A stretch of DNA of 64,000 nt from JAFGXW01 sp964634385. GTDB lineage: Bacteria; Bacillota_I; Bacilli_A; Izemoplasmatales; Izemoplasmataceae. Position numbers and translations under genes: made by a program. Positions within the stretch are counted from its first letter, which is position 1. Each line of letters opens with the position of its first letter. Of this stretch, positions 16,597 to 25,010 are shown in pieces. The notes beneath the pieces were generated by a model. That model made no database searches and had not been told where the DNA came from. It saw nothing but the letters and a program-made list of their open reading frames with translations. Where the stretch lies: NCBI GenBank assembly GCA_964634385.1, contig CAZWIZ010000002.1:1-64000 (forward strand), read 5' to 3'.

Positions 16597-16758
16597 TTAC
16601 TTTTTTAGAGAGCAACTATGATTATGACATAATGTACATGCTTCACTGTCAGCAGCAAACTCTCTAAATTCTTCAGGAACTGGTATTTGCTTATTTAGCA
16701 TATATGTTCCAATATAGATTGATATTATTGCACCAATTACTAAGACAGTTACCAACAT
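16597..16758 (-). CDS. Small Cys-containing membrane peptide inside the Rnf operon
   Basis: This 53-residue frame begins with an ATG overlapping the rnfA stop (TAATG) and ends 11 bases before the rnfB start, so it fills the gap exactly. It has one N-terminal membrane helix, then an acidic stretch and a short motif CTLCHNHSC with three cysteines and two histidines. It ends SLKK. This layout recalls small metal-binding or maturation proteins such as NqrM (DUF539) of the related Na+-NQR complex, but the spacing differs. A role in Fe-S or flavin assembly of Rnf, or as a small extra subunit, is inference. Confidence 0.65.
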   Translation of the reverse strand: MLVTVLVIGAIISIYIGTYMLNKQIPVPEEFREFAADSEACTLCHNHSCSLKK

Positions 16759-17363
16759 TAGATAATACCTGCAAGTCCTAAAAATGCTAAACTCATAATT
16801 CCAGCAACTACTAAACTAATAGGAACACCTTTCCAAGCATCTGGTACATTACTAGATTCCAGTTTTTCTCTAATTGATGAAAAAGCAAAAATGATTAGTC
16901 CAAATCCGAGTCCTGTTCCTAGGGCAGTTGAAATAGCGATAAACAACCCTTGCCAATAAGGCATTGTTTCTGTCCAAATATTAGTTATATTTCCTTCACT
17001 AATCCCCAATATTGCACAGTTAGTTGTAATTAACGGTAAATAAATACCTAAACTTTTATATAATGATTTACTTGTTTTTTTAATAAACATTTCAACAAAT
17101 TGAACTAAACTAGCAATTACTAATATAAACGCTATGGTTGAAATATATGGAATACCATATTTATATAATACTAAATCATACAACGTATATGTTATAGCGG
17201 AAGAAATCACCATAACAAATAATACAGCTGCGCTCATACCAATTGCTGCGTCAGTTTTTTTACTTACTCCAAGAAAAGGACATATTCCAAGGAATTGCAT
17301 TAAAATTACATTATTAATCAACATAGCTGATATAATGGCTGTTGCAAATAAAGTAAAACTCAT
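16758..17363 (-). CDS. rnfA: RnfA, membrane subunit of the Rnf complex
   Basis: RnfA is one of two homologous six-helix subunits that form the core of the Rnf ion pump and share an iron-sulfur site at the dimer interface. The 201 residues have the family hallmarks NNVILMQFLGICPFLGVSKK, with the interface cysteine, and LITTNCAILGISEG, with the second cysteine. An AGGTGA site lies before the ATG, three bases after the rnfE stop. Gene order here is rnfC-D-G-E-A-small peptide-B. Confidence 0.97.
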   Translation of the reverse strand: MSFTLFATAIISAMLINNVILMQFLGICPFLGVSKKTDAAIGMSAAVLFVMVISSAITYTLYDLVLYKYGIPYISTIAFILVIASLVQFVEMFIKKTSKSLYKSLGIYLPLITTNCAILGISEGNITNIWTETMPYWQGLFIAISTALGTGLGFGLIIFAFSSIREKLESSNVPDAWKGVPISLVVAGIMSLAFLGLAGII

Positions 17364-17365
17364 GA

Positions 17366-18130
17366 TTATTCACCTGCCTTTGCTAATTTTTGTGCTGCTG
17401 CTTTTTTCTTTTCAGCTGCTATTCTTTTTTTCTCAGCAATAAATTCCATTTTAGCAATAGCGATTTTACGATCTTTTCTTGCTTTTTTAAATTGGAAAGT
17501 AGCTAAAATCATTCCAAGTGCAATAAAAGCTCCTGGAGGAAGACTAAATACTTTAATTCCATAATCTGTAATATGAAATCCTGAATTAAATAAATTAATT
17601 ATCATATCTAAACTAAACAGGGTAATTGGTGCATCACCGATTGGTAAATAAACACCAAACATAATTCCACCTGTAGCTAAAAACTCACGTATTATTCCGA
17701 TAGTAACAAGTCCTAATGTAAATCCAAGACCCATCCCAACTCCATCAATTGCACTATCAACAACGTTATTTTTAGAAGCAAATGCTTCTGCTCTACCAAG
17801 AATTAAACAGTTAACAACAATTAATGGAAGAAAAACACCTAATGCGTCATATAAATCAATTGCATAAGCTTCAGTTAACATTTTAACAACTGTAACAAAA
17901 GTAGCAATAATAACAATATAAGATGGTGTTCTAACATCATGAGGAATCCATTTTTTTACCAAGCTAATAACAATATTACTACTTGCTAATACAAAGACAA
18001 CAAGTAATCCCATTCCTAAACTTGTTTCAAATGTTGTCGTAACAGCAAGGGAAGGACACATTCCAAGTAAAAAAACAAATATTGGATTCTCTTTAAAAAA
18101 ACCTTTTAAAAAATTTTCTTTTTTAGTCAT
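17366..18130 (-). CDS. rnfE: RnfE, membrane subunit of the Rnf complex
   Basis: RnfE pairs with RnfA in the membrane core of the complex. The helices carry NPIFVFLLGMCPSLAVTTTFE and PLIVVNCLILGRAEAFASKN, each with the conserved cysteine for the shared iron-sulfur centre. At 254 residues it is longer than the usual 200 to 220. After the last helix it has a cytoplasmic tail of about 40 residues rich in Ala and Lys (EKKRIAAEKKKAAAQK), probably helical. The gene is tightly packed between rnfG and rnfA. Confidence 0.96.
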   Translation of the reverse strand: MTKKENFLKGFFKENPIFVFLLGMCPSLAVTTTFETSLGMGLLVVFVLASSNIVISLVKKWIPHDVRTPSYIVIIATFVTVVKMLTEAYAIDLYDALGVFLPLIVVNCLILGRAEAFASKNNVVDSAIDGVGMGLGFTLGLVTIGIIREFLATGGIMFGVYLPIGDAPITLFSLDMIINLFNSGFHITDYGIKVFSLPPGAFIALGMILATFQFKKARKDRKIAIAKMEFIAEKKRIAAEKKKAAAQKLAKAGE

Positions 18131-18132
18131 CG

Positions 18133-18660
18133 TTATTCACCTCTGCTTTCTAAATAATATGTACTCGCAGCTTCAACTATATCAACAACTGAAGTATATG
18201 TATATGTTGCTCCAGTATGGGCATCTATTGAAATGTCATCAACTGATTGTCCACTGAAGTTACCAATATATTTAGATTTAATTGTTTGAACAAATGTTGG
18301 TGTATCTGTTGATGATGAAATAACAACATTTGAAATGTCTCCATCTACAGAAATTCCCACTAAAACAGTTACATCACCATAATTGTTTTTATCAGTTGCC
18401 TTATAAATATATCCAATGATATTTCCTTCTAAATTATAGATTATAATTTCTTGATCAAGATTATTATCTAAATCAATAGAATCATATGTAATAGTTTCAT
18501 CCTCAGAAAGACCAAACAAATCTTTATAATAACTAACTTCTCGATCAATTTTATTTTGTTCAATTGTCTCTGCAGTTAATTCATTAATACCATAAATTAT
18601 AATTCCACTTAATGCTCCAATAACTAATAGGACTATAGCTATTTTTAATTTACCCAACAT
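18133..18660 (-). CDS. rnfG: RnfG, FMN-carrying subunit of the Rnf complex
   Basis: RnfG holds a covalently bound FMN on the outer side of the membrane. The roughly 175-residue protein has one N-terminal helix and then the FMN-binding domain. Its flavin attachment site is in DAHTGATYTYTSV, where the Thr of the GAT motif carries the FMN. The ATG at 18660 is chosen because it follows AGGTG and overlaps the end of rnfD by only a few bases. Confidence 0.95.
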   Translation of the reverse strand: MLGKLKIAIVLLVIGALSGIIIYGINELTAETIEQNKIDREVSYYKDLFGLSEDETITYDSIDLDNNLDQEIIIYNLEGNIIGYIYKATDKNNYGDVTVLVGISVDGDISNVVISSSTDTPTFVQTIKSKYIGNFSGQSVDDISIDAHTGATYTYTSVVDIVEAASTYYLESRGE

Positions 18661-19714
18661 AACTAACACCTACAATCGTAATAACAATTGTGACTAAGAC
18701 AACAATAGCAAAAATGATTTTTTGTTTTTTAGTTATTTGTTGATTAGTCCATTTATAATAATCAAACGATGAAACAAACATATTCATAATTAGAATACTA
18801 AATACTACACCCTCAGGGTATGCTCCAAATACTCTAATAAAGAATGTTAAAACACCAAGAGCGAATCCAAAATAAATTCTACCACCTTTAGTGATTGGGG
18901 AGGTTATCGGGTCAGTAGCCATAAAGACTGCTCCAAATAATAATCCACCACTAACAACATGGAAAATCGGATACCATATTCCTAATCCTTTGTAAATAGC
19001 AACTACACTAGCAAGCAAAACTACTGTTCCTACATAAGTAAGTGGTATTCTAACTTCAAAACTAGTTCTTATTGCTAAATATACTCCACCAAGAATTATT
19101 AAAACCGAACTCATTTCACCAATACTACCAGGAATTCCAATTCCTGTAAAAAGATTTATTAAACTAAAATGGTCTAATACTGCAATATTAAAAATATCAT
19201 TATTTAACATTCCAAGTGCAGTAGCTCCTGCGACTGTATCAACATCATAGCTTAACATTGTCCCAAAGCTTACGAAGATAAAAACACGTCCAAGTGCAGC
19301 TGGATTAAAAATGTTTTGTCCTAGACCACCAAAGATTAATTTTCCAAAGAAGACTCCAAATACTGCTCCTATAATAACAATAAACCAAGGTGTATTATCT
19401 GGTAATGTTAGAGAATAGATTAATCCACTTGTAATAGCGCTAAAATTATATAATGTAAAACTTTTATTTTTTAATTTAAATTTATCACCATCTAATTTAT
19501 CAATTAATTGGTAATATAAATATTCTGTAACTGCCATTGATAAAATACTTAAAACTATAATAACAAGTGCTGTCATTCCATATTTATAAATAGCAAAACC
19601 TGTTACTGGTAATAAAGCAATTGTAACATCACGCATCATTCTTGTAACACTTGCTTTTGGTCTTTTTAAATAAGGACTTGTTTTTCTTATTATTTTTGGT
19701 AATGTATTTTCCAT
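18650..19714 (-). CDS. rnfD: RnfD, FMN-carrying membrane subunit of the Rnf complex
   Basis: RnfD is a multi-helix subunit with a covalent FMN and is thought to lie on the ion path. The roughly 354-residue protein shows SPYLKRP near the N-terminus, then GGLGQNIFNPAALGRVF and TVAGATALG. The GAT threonine there is the flavin site. VFMATDPITSPIT follows towards the C-terminal half. The ATG at 19714 follows GGGTGA and is preferred to a non-standard start four codons earlier. It overlaps rnfG by 11 bases. Confidence 0.95.
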   Translation of the reverse strand: MENTLPKIIRKTSPYLKRPKASVTRMMRDVTIALLPVTGFAIYKYGMTALVIIVLSILSMAVTEYLYYQLIDKLDGDKFKLKNKSFTLYNFSAITSGLIYSLTLPDNTPWFIVIIGAVFGVFFGKLIFGGLGQNIFNPAALGRVFIFVSFGTMLSYDVDTVAGATALGMLNNDIFNIAVLDHFSLINLFTGIGIPGSIGEMSSVLIILGGVYLAIRTSFEVRIPLTYVGTVVLLASVVAIYKGLGIWYPIFHVVSGGLLFGAVFMATDPITSPITKGGRIYFGFALGVLTFFIRVFGAYPEGVVFSILIMNMFVSSFDYYKWTNQQITKKQKIIFAIVVLVTIVITIVGVSYVG

Positions 19715-19718
19715 ATTA

Positions 19719-21020
19719 TCACCCAATCAATCTTTTAGCTTTACGAACATAATCAGTAACATGGATTTTACTTGTACACACATAAGTACAAAGTCCACAT
19801 TCAATACATTTGTAAGCTTCAAGACCTTTCATTACTTCTTTATCATTTCTTTTAACAGCATTCATAATTTGAACAGGTTCTAAATGAGCAGGACAACTAT
19901 AAACACAACTACCACATCTAACACATGGTTCTTCTTTATATTCAACATTTTTAAAAACTAATACTGATGTTGTTGTTTTAGAAACAACTACATCATCACT
20001 AGTTATCGATGTTCCCATCATAGGTCCGCCCATAACAACAATTACTTCTTTTTGTGTTAAATCATACCCATCACTTAATTCAATTAATTTCTTAACTGAT
20101 GTTCCAACTCTAACACGAATATTTTGAGGGAATTTAACAGCATCACCATTAACAGTGAAATGTCTTTCATAAACAGGTAGATTATGTTTGATTGCTTGGT
20201 AAATACCATAAGCAGTAGTAACATTAAATCCAATCACTCCATATTTCATAGGAAGCTCTCCGTGTGGTATTTCAATACCAAGTGCCCATTTAAATACTTC
20301 TATTTCCCACCCTTGTGGATAATGATTTCCAAGTTTTGCTACTTCAACGTTAAGATCTTTATATCTAGTGTTTAATAATTGTGTTAGAATTTCAAATAAA
20401 GGCGTTTTCTTTGATTTAATAGCTATTAATCCTTTTTTAGCATTTAACGCTTGCATAATATATTTTAATCCTTCTAGTATTTCTCCTGGATGTTCTAAAA
20501 TCATGCGATAATCACTACTTAAATAAGGTTCACATTCAACTGCATTAATAACTACTGTATCAATTTTTTCTTTAGTTCCTAATTTGATATATGTTGGAAA
20601 TCCACTTCCACCAAGTCCAACTAATCCTTTATTCTTAACAATTTCAACCATTTCATTTTGTGTTAGTTTTTTTATTTCTTCATCAGTTCTATCAATAACA
20701 CTCTTATCAAATGTATCTAAATAATCGTTTGTTATTTGAATAACATCAACTTTTCGACCAGTTCGATGAAATTTTTTACTGATTTTACCAACTGTTCCAC
20801 TAATTGTACTATGAACTGGTTGTTCAAAGAAACCACCGTGTCTCATACCGATAACTTCACCTATTAAAACATGATCTCCTTCTTTAACATAACAATCGTA
20901 TGTTTTACACCGATTGTTTTGAAGATGAATAAATACTTCATTAGGATTAACATATCTTAATGTAGGTAATGTTTTATCAAGTTCTTTATAATCTCGTACT
21001 TGTCTTGATTTTTTAATCAT
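19719..21020 (-). CDS. rnfC: RnfC, NADH-binding subunit of the Rnf complex
   Basis: RnfC is the peripheral subunit that binds NADH and FMN and passes electrons through two [4Fe-4S] clusters. The 433 residues show the N-terminal barrel-sandwich region (HSTISGTVGKI), the glycine-rich GLVGLGGSGFPTYIKL, and VINAVECEPYLSSDYRM. Two ferredoxin motifs, CVRCGSCVYSCP and CIECGLCTYVC, lie at about residues 370-420. The stop is TGA followed at once by TAA. The first Rnf gene, it lies just downstream of the phosphohexomutase gene and probably shares its promoter. Confidence 0.97.
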   Translation of the reverse strand: MIKKSRQVRDYKELDKTLPTLRYVNPNEVFIHLQNNRCKTYDCYVKEGDHVLIGEVIGMRHGGFFEQPVHSTISGTVGKISKKFHRTGRKVDVIQITNDYLDTFDKSVIDRTDEEIKKLTQNEMVEIVKNKGLVGLGGSGFPTYIKLGTKEKIDTVVINAVECEPYLSSDYRMILEHPGEILEGLKYIMQALNAKKGLIAIKSKKTPLFEILTQLLNTRYKDLNVEVAKLGNHYPQGWEIEVFKWALGIEIPHGELPMKYGVIGFNVTTAYGIYQAIKHNLPVYERHFTVNGDAVKFPQNIRVRVGTSVKKLIELSDGYDLTQKEVIVVMGGPMMGTSITSDDVVVSKTTTSVLVFKNVEYKEEPCVRCGSCVYSCPAHLEPVQIMNAVKRNDKEVMKGLEAYKCIECGLCTYVCTSKIHVTDYVRKAKRLIG

Positions 21021-21043
21021 ATTGTCACATCCTTGTTATAGTG

Positions 21044-22741
21044 TTAAATACTATTAATGATTTTTAATACTTCGCGTTTAATATATTCGTTTTTCTTTTT
21101 AGATAATTTTAAACTAATATCTTTTACAGCAATATAAACTTTAAGTTTAGGTTCAGTCCCACTCGGTCTTAATACAAACCATGATCCATCACTCATTGTA
21201 AATTTCAACACATTTGATTTAGGTAAATCAATTGTTATTTCTTTACCATTTTCATATTTTATACTTTGTAAATAATCTTCTACTTTTACAACTTCATTTC
21301 CTATAATTCTTTTAGGTTTATTAATTCTAAAATAATTCATTATTTCCTTAATTTTATTTGCACCTTCAACACCTTCTAGTACAATATTAACTAAATCTTC
21401 AAAATAATATCCATATTCCTTATATAAAAATAATAAATAATCATATAATGATTTGCCTTTTAATTTACCTATATTAGCTATTTCGCTAATTAGAAGTAGT
21501 GCTTGAATAGAATCTTTATCTCGAACAAAGTCTTTAATAACATATCCATAACTCTCTTCATAGCCAAACATAAATTCATAATCTGTATTTTCTATTTGTT
21601 TTGCTTGTTCACCAATAAATTTAAAACCAGTTAAAGTGCTAACTACATTCATGCCATAACTTTTTGCGATAGTTGCTCCAAATTCGCTTGTTACAATTGT
21701 ATTATAGACCATTCCTTTTTGAGGAAGGGTTCCTTGTTGTTTTCTTGTTCTTAAAATGTAATCAACAATAATAGCTCCTGTCTGGTTACCCGTTAATAAA
21801 ATGTATTCATTATTATGTAAACAAGCAACTCCTAAACGATCACCATCTGGATCAGTCGCTATTAATAAATCAGCATGATTTTCTTTGCCATATCTAATCG
21901 CATATTCAAATGCTTCTTTATTTTCAGGGTTAGGTGATTTAACTGTGCTGAAATAAGGATCAGGAATCATTTGTTCTTTAACTGGAATTACTTCATATCC
22001 ATTATTTGTTAACGCTTTAACTCCAATAACAGCACTTGTTCCATGGAGAGGTGTGAAAACTATTTTTATTTTTTTCTCAACATTAGGTTTTAATTGAACT
22101 GTGTCAACTAGTTTTAAATACGCTTCATCAATTTCTTTTCCTATAATTTCAATTAGTCCACTTTCTATTGCTTTATTATATTCAATGTATTTAATTTTAA
22201 ATACATCTTCAACTGAATTAACATATCCAATTACTTGATCAGCATATTTAGGAACTAATTGACAACCATCTTCATCATATATTTTATAACCATTGTATTT
22301 TGATGGGTTATGTGATGCCGTAACAACTATTCCCCCAATTGCATTTAAATGTCTTACTGCGAAAGACAATTCAGGAGTAGTTCTTAAACTTTCAAAAATA
22401 TAAGATTTAATACCAAAGCTAGCTAAAACACAAGCACTTTCTTTTGCGAATTCAACACTTTTATTTCGGTTATCGTGAGCTATTACAACTCCTCTTAATA
22501 CTTCGTTAGGATACAATAAAGATAAATACTTTCCAAATCCGTAATTTGCTTTTCTTATTGTATAAGTATTCATTCTGTTTATTCCTGCGCCAATAATTCC
22601 ACGCATTCCCCCAGTTCCAAATTCTAAACTTTTATAAAAAGCATCTTCTTTTTCTTCTTCATTCATCTCTTTTAATTCGTTTAAAAACTCTTTATCTAAG
22701 CCTTTAACAGTTAACCATTTTTGATATTCTAATTTGTACAC
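21044..22741 (-). CDS. pgcA: Phosphoglucomutase/phosphomannomutase family protein
   Basis: This alpha-D-phosphohexomutase interconverts hexose 1- and 6-phosphates, most likely glucose, feeding glycogen synthesis through glucose-1-phosphate. The 565 residues match Bacillus PgcA-type enzymes. The phosphoserine is in TASHNPSKYNGYK (about residue 145), the metal loop is DPDGDRLG (about 300), sugar binding is in GYEESYGY, and the phosphate-binding loop is RPSGTEPKLK near the end. The start is a GTG preceded by AGAGGTG. Its placement at the head of the Rnf operon is unusual, and the short gap suggests co-transcription. Confidence 0.93.
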   Translation of the reverse strand: MYKLEYQKWLTVKGLDKEFLNELKEMNEEEKEDAFYKSLEFGTGGMRGIIGAGINRMNTYTIRKANYGFGKYLSLLYPNEVLRGVVIAHDNRNKSVEFAKESACVLASFGIKSYIFESLRTTPELSFAVRHLNAIGGIVVTASHNPSKYNGYKIYDEDGCQLVPKYADQVIGYVNSVEDVFKIKYIEYNKAIESGLIEIIGKEIDEAYLKLVDTVQLKPNVEKKIKIVFTPLHGTSAVIGVKALTNNGYEVIPVKEQMIPDPYFSTVKSPNPENKEAFEYAIRYGKENHADLLIATDPDGDRLGVACLHNNEYILLTGNQTGAIIVDYILRTRKQQGTLPQKGMVYNTIVTSEFGATIAKSYGMNVVSTLTGFKFIGEQAKQIENTDYEFMFGYEESYGYVIKDFVRDKDSIQALLLISEIANIGKLKGKSLYDYLLFLYKEYGYYFEDLVNIVLEGVEGANKIKEIMNYFRINKPKRIIGNEVVKVEDYLQSIKYENGKEITIDLPKSNVLKFTMSDGSWFVLRPSGTEPKLKVYIAVKDISLKLSKKKNEYIKREVLKIINSI

Positions 22742-22782
22742 TAAGCATGCACCTCTTTCTTAAAAAATCCAATATTCATTAT

Positions 22783-22812
22783 ATTATATAACAAGTATTT
22801 TTACAATGTAAA
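22783..22812 (-). promoter_or_regulatory. Promoter of the phosphohexomutase-Rnf unit
   Basis: A -10 TATAAT (22788-22783) is preceded by TTTACA (22812-22807) with 18 bases between them. It lies just upstream of the GTG start. Confidence 0.6.
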
Positions 22813-23070
22813 ATAATCATTTTTATAAATAAAAATGTGGGTTTTTGAAGCGTGAAAATAAAAACAATTTAAGACTTTAAAGATTTCAAGATAAGTTCTA
22901 GATTGTCCACTCAATTAGAATTCTCCTAAACAATTGTACGTATATTATTATAACTATTAATTTTGTATCACAATTCGTATTTTAATCTTTCCAATTATGT
23001 TTCACGTGTTTATAAATAAACAAATGATTGATTTCTAAATTAAAACAATATATCACAGATTTGAAATGCA
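22813..23070. other. Intergenic region, no gene recognised
   Basis: This AT-rich gap between the phosphohexomutase promoter and the next gene shows no convincing coding frame or RNA motif. A GGAG followed by short minus-strand frames near 22920 is too weak to call. Confidence 0.5.
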
Positions 23071-23274
23071 TTAAAACGCATCAATAATAAATAAAAAGCC
23101 AACAACAATCAAGATAATTCCAACTACTTTATAAAAATGATGAACATTATCTTTCCAAAGCAATTTTGATCTTGCAGTAAGAATTTTGTAAACAATAAAT
23201 TCACTTTTCATAAAAGCACTTATTGTAAAAAATAAACCTATTAAAATCATAATGATTCCGTATACATAATTCAT
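23071..23274 (-). CDS. Small two-helix membrane protein, unknown
   Basis: This 67-residue protein has two membrane helices (about residues 3-20 and 48-66) separated by a positively charged loop containing SEFIVYKILTARSKLLW. An AAGGAGT site precedes its ATG. The pattern resembles the many short uncharacterised membrane proteins of Bacillota. I do not recognise a family or function. It stands alone between the phosphohexomutase and peroxiredoxin genes. Confidence 0.6.
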   Translation of the reverse strand: MNYVYGIIMILIGLFFTISAFMKSEFIVYKILTARSKLLWKDNVHHFYKVVGIILIVVGFLFIIDAF

Positions 23275-23387
23275 AAAATCAACTCCTTATAGATTAATAT
23301 TAACATAAAAATTTAATAAAGAAAACGGTAATTAGTATATGATATTATAAAACTCTGTTAAAGACCTACATCTCTATTATAACCAAT

Positions 23388-23419
23388 AAAAAGATTTGAG
23401 AAATTTCTCAAATCTTTTT
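23388..23419 (-). terminator. Terminator of the peroxiredoxin gene
   Basis: AAAAAGATTTGAGAAA forms a perfect stem with its complement, ending in T5 on the minus strand, right after the peroxiredoxin stop. Confidence 0.85.
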
Positions 23420-23430
23420 CAGTTGTTTTT

Positions 23431-24006
23431 TTATAAAAATTCTTCTCCTGGATTCCATCCGCATGGAACCATTTTTCCTTCTACTTCATTTTGAAACACT
23501 TCTAAAGTTCTTAAAACTTCATCAACATTTCTGCCACCTTCACCATGATTAACATAGGCAGCTTTTAAAATACCATTTGGTGCAATAAAGAATGTTCCTC
23601 TCCATGCTATACCTTTTTCTTCATCAAGAACACCATAAGCTTCACTTACAACATGATTGTTGTCTGATGCGTGAATGTGTTTAAGTCTTTCTAAATCTTT
23701 TCTTTCTTGCCACGCTAAATGACTATAGACTGAATCTGTTGAACAAGCTATTAAAACTGTGTTTTTTTCTTCGAATTTTTTTGTTAAAGAATTAAATCTT
23801 TTTATTTCTGTCGGACAAACAAATGTAAAATCTAATGGGTAAAAATATAAAACTACCCATTTACCTTGTTCTAATATTTCATCTAAATTCACTTTTCCAA
23901 TACGGTCTAGATATTCACCATTAGGCATAACTGCATCCATTTCAAATTTAGGAGCCGGTTTCCCTACTTTAGCACCTGTTACATAAAAATCGTTTTCATA
24001 TGTCAT
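23431..24006 (-). CDS. 2-Cys peroxiredoxin (AhpC/TSA family)
   Basis: This enzyme reduces hydrogen peroxide and organic peroxides with thiols. The 191 residues have the thioredoxin-like fold with the peroxidatic Cys64 in FVCPTEI and the resolving Cys182 in VPCGWNPGEEF. The typical 2-Cys arrangement is therefore intact. GLTF-type active-site neighbours are replaced by PLDFTF. An AGGAGG site precedes the ATG. No AhpF or dedicated reductase is adjacent. It fits oxygen defence in an anaerobe with oxygen-sensitive ferredoxin enzymes. Confidence 0.95.
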   Translation of the reverse strand: MTYENDFYVTGAKVGKPAPKFEMDAVMPNGEYLDRIGKVNLDEILEQGKWVVLYFYPLDFTFVCPTEIKRFNSLTKKFEEKNTVLIACSTDSVYSHLAWQERKDLERLKHIHASDNNHVVSEAYGVLDEEKGIAWRGTFFIAPNGILKAAYVNHGEGGRNVDEVLRTLEVFQNEVEGKMVPCGWNPGEEFL

Positions 24007-24138
24007 AAAAATACCTCCTTAGTTTCTTTCTACTTAATACTATTATATATTAATATTTAATACAAATATAACGAACCATTATTTTTATAATATATTACTA
24101 TTTTTTCTTAAATTCTATTGAATATTTAGTCATATAAA

Positions 24139-24192
24139 AACTGCACCCTCTCTTTTTCATAGTTTCCTATGTCCAAGTTTATGGGTGCAGTT
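24139..24192 (-). terminator. Long hairpin after the ferric-reductase-like gene, possibly an IS-end remnant
   Basis: A perfect 10-bp inverted repeat (AACTGCACCC with GGGTGCAGTT) encloses a second hairpin, CATAG-GAAA-CTATG on the minus strand. A T-rich tract follows, three bases past the stop of the gene at 24196, so it can act as a terminator. One arm continues as ATAAACTTGGACA, which resembles the termini of IS3/IS150-family elements from memory. Confidence 0.55.
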
Positions 24193-24195
24193 CAT

Positions 24196-24822
24196 TTAGG
24201 TATTTGCTTTTTCATTCCTAATTTTATATAGTTTATATTCCTTAATTAATTTTAATATAAAGTAAGGTGTAAACATTACAATGTATACTATCATATCTCT
24301 GGTTTCTGCGACTAGAAGAACGTGTACAAAAATTAATGTGTAAGCTAGATAAGACCATCTATGTAGTTTTTTCCAAACAGGATATTTAAATTTTGAACGA
24401 ATTTTCGAAAATGAAGTAATAAATAACGGGATCATTATCACGAAAGCAATCAATCCTATCCAATAATATATTTCTGAATTATTGTTAAATAACTCAATTA
24501 TATATTTAATTGCATGAGGAATAATAAAAATAAATCCAATAATCGAATACTCTTTCCTAATAGAAGTAAGTCTTTTACTTAGAATAGATTTCTTATTTAA
24601 CGCCCCTGTGAACATAACAATAAATAATAAACTAAATCCTATATATCCATGAACAAACATTTCCATTACTTTTATTTTATCGAACAAGAAAAATGAAGCT
24701 ATACTAAAAATAAGACTAATAACAATCGCTAAAATATATAACATTGTGCTATATTTTCGAATTCCTTTTCCAAAAAAATACCCTAAAACCGTTAATACTA
24801 TTGATATTATTGCTACTTGCAT
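24196..24822 (-). CDS. Ferric-reductase-like (MsrQ/YedZ-type) membrane protein
   Basis: This protein of about 208 residues has six hydrophobic helices in the pattern of the ferric-reductase-like transmembrane domain (haem b membrane proteins such as MsrQ). Histidines that could bind haem appear in MFVHGYIGF, IIPHAIKY, LHRWSYLAY and IFVHVLLV. I chose the ATG at 24822, nine bases after AGGAGA, over an upstream start that would overlap the promoter. No MsrP-like partner is adjacent. The promoter has two palindromic operators, so the gene is probably tightly regulated. Function is inferred from fold only. Confidence 0.7.
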   Translation of the reverse strand: MQVAIISIVLTVLGYFFGKGIRKYSTMLYILAIVISLIFSIASFFLFDKIKVMEMFVHGYIGFSLLFIVMFTGALNKKSILSKRLTSIRKEYSIIGFIFIIPHAIKYIIELFNNNSEIYYWIGLIAFVIMIPLFITSFSKIRSKFKYPVWKKLHRWSYLAYTLIFVHVLLVAETRDMIVYIVMFTPYFILKLIKEYKLYKIRNEKANT

Positions 24823-24865
24823 GTAAATACATCTCCTATCTATTGTTTTTACCATTTTTTCAATG

Positions 24866-24878
24866 TGACATAATGTCA
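24866..24878. promoter_or_regulatory. Operator 1 (perfect palindrome) at the promoter start site
   Basis: TGACATAATGTCA is a perfect 13-base palindrome immediately downstream of the -10 element. It would cover the transcription start of the ferric-reductase-like gene. Confidence 0.65.
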
Positions 24879-24880
24879 TT

Positions 24881-24910
24881 ATTATATATGACATCCCGTC
24901 ATATTGTCAA
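24881..24910 (-). promoter_or_regulatory. Promoter of the ferric-reductase-like gene
   Basis: A consensus -35 TTGACA (24910-24905) and a consensus -10 TATAAT (24886-24881) are 18 bases apart, the strongest promoter seen in the window. Operator 2 lies within the spacer. Confidence 0.8.
24889..24901. promoter_or_regulatory. Operator 2 inside the promoter spacer
   Basis: TGACATCCCGTCA repeats the TGAC(N5)GTCA pattern of operator 1 and is centred 23 bases from it, about two helical turns. The repressor is not identified. Confidence 0.6.
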
Positions 24911-24953
24911 GCAATTTTCATACTATTACAACTTAATATAATTAATAACAAAT

Positions 24954-24992
24954 AAAAAAGGAGTAATAACTATGGCTAATAGTTATTGCTCC
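24954..24992 (-). terminator. Terminator after the broken small gene
   Basis: On the minus strand GGAGCAATAACTA pairs with TAGTTATTACTCC and is followed by a T6 run. It closes the unit containing the purine nucleoside phosphorylase gene and the pseudogene below. Confidence 0.85.
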
Positions 24993-25010
24993 TGCATTAT
25001 ATTATAGTCA

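Noticed and set aside
22813..23070. Leader peptide or RNA upstream of the phosphohexomutase gene
   Set aside because: Short frames after a GGAG near 22920 end quickly or start with TTG, and no stable fold or known motif was seen.
24007..24138. PerR-like box upstream of the peroxiredoxin gene
   Set aside because: An AT-rich TTATAA-AAATAAT stretch is only a partial match, and such sequences are common at this base composition.
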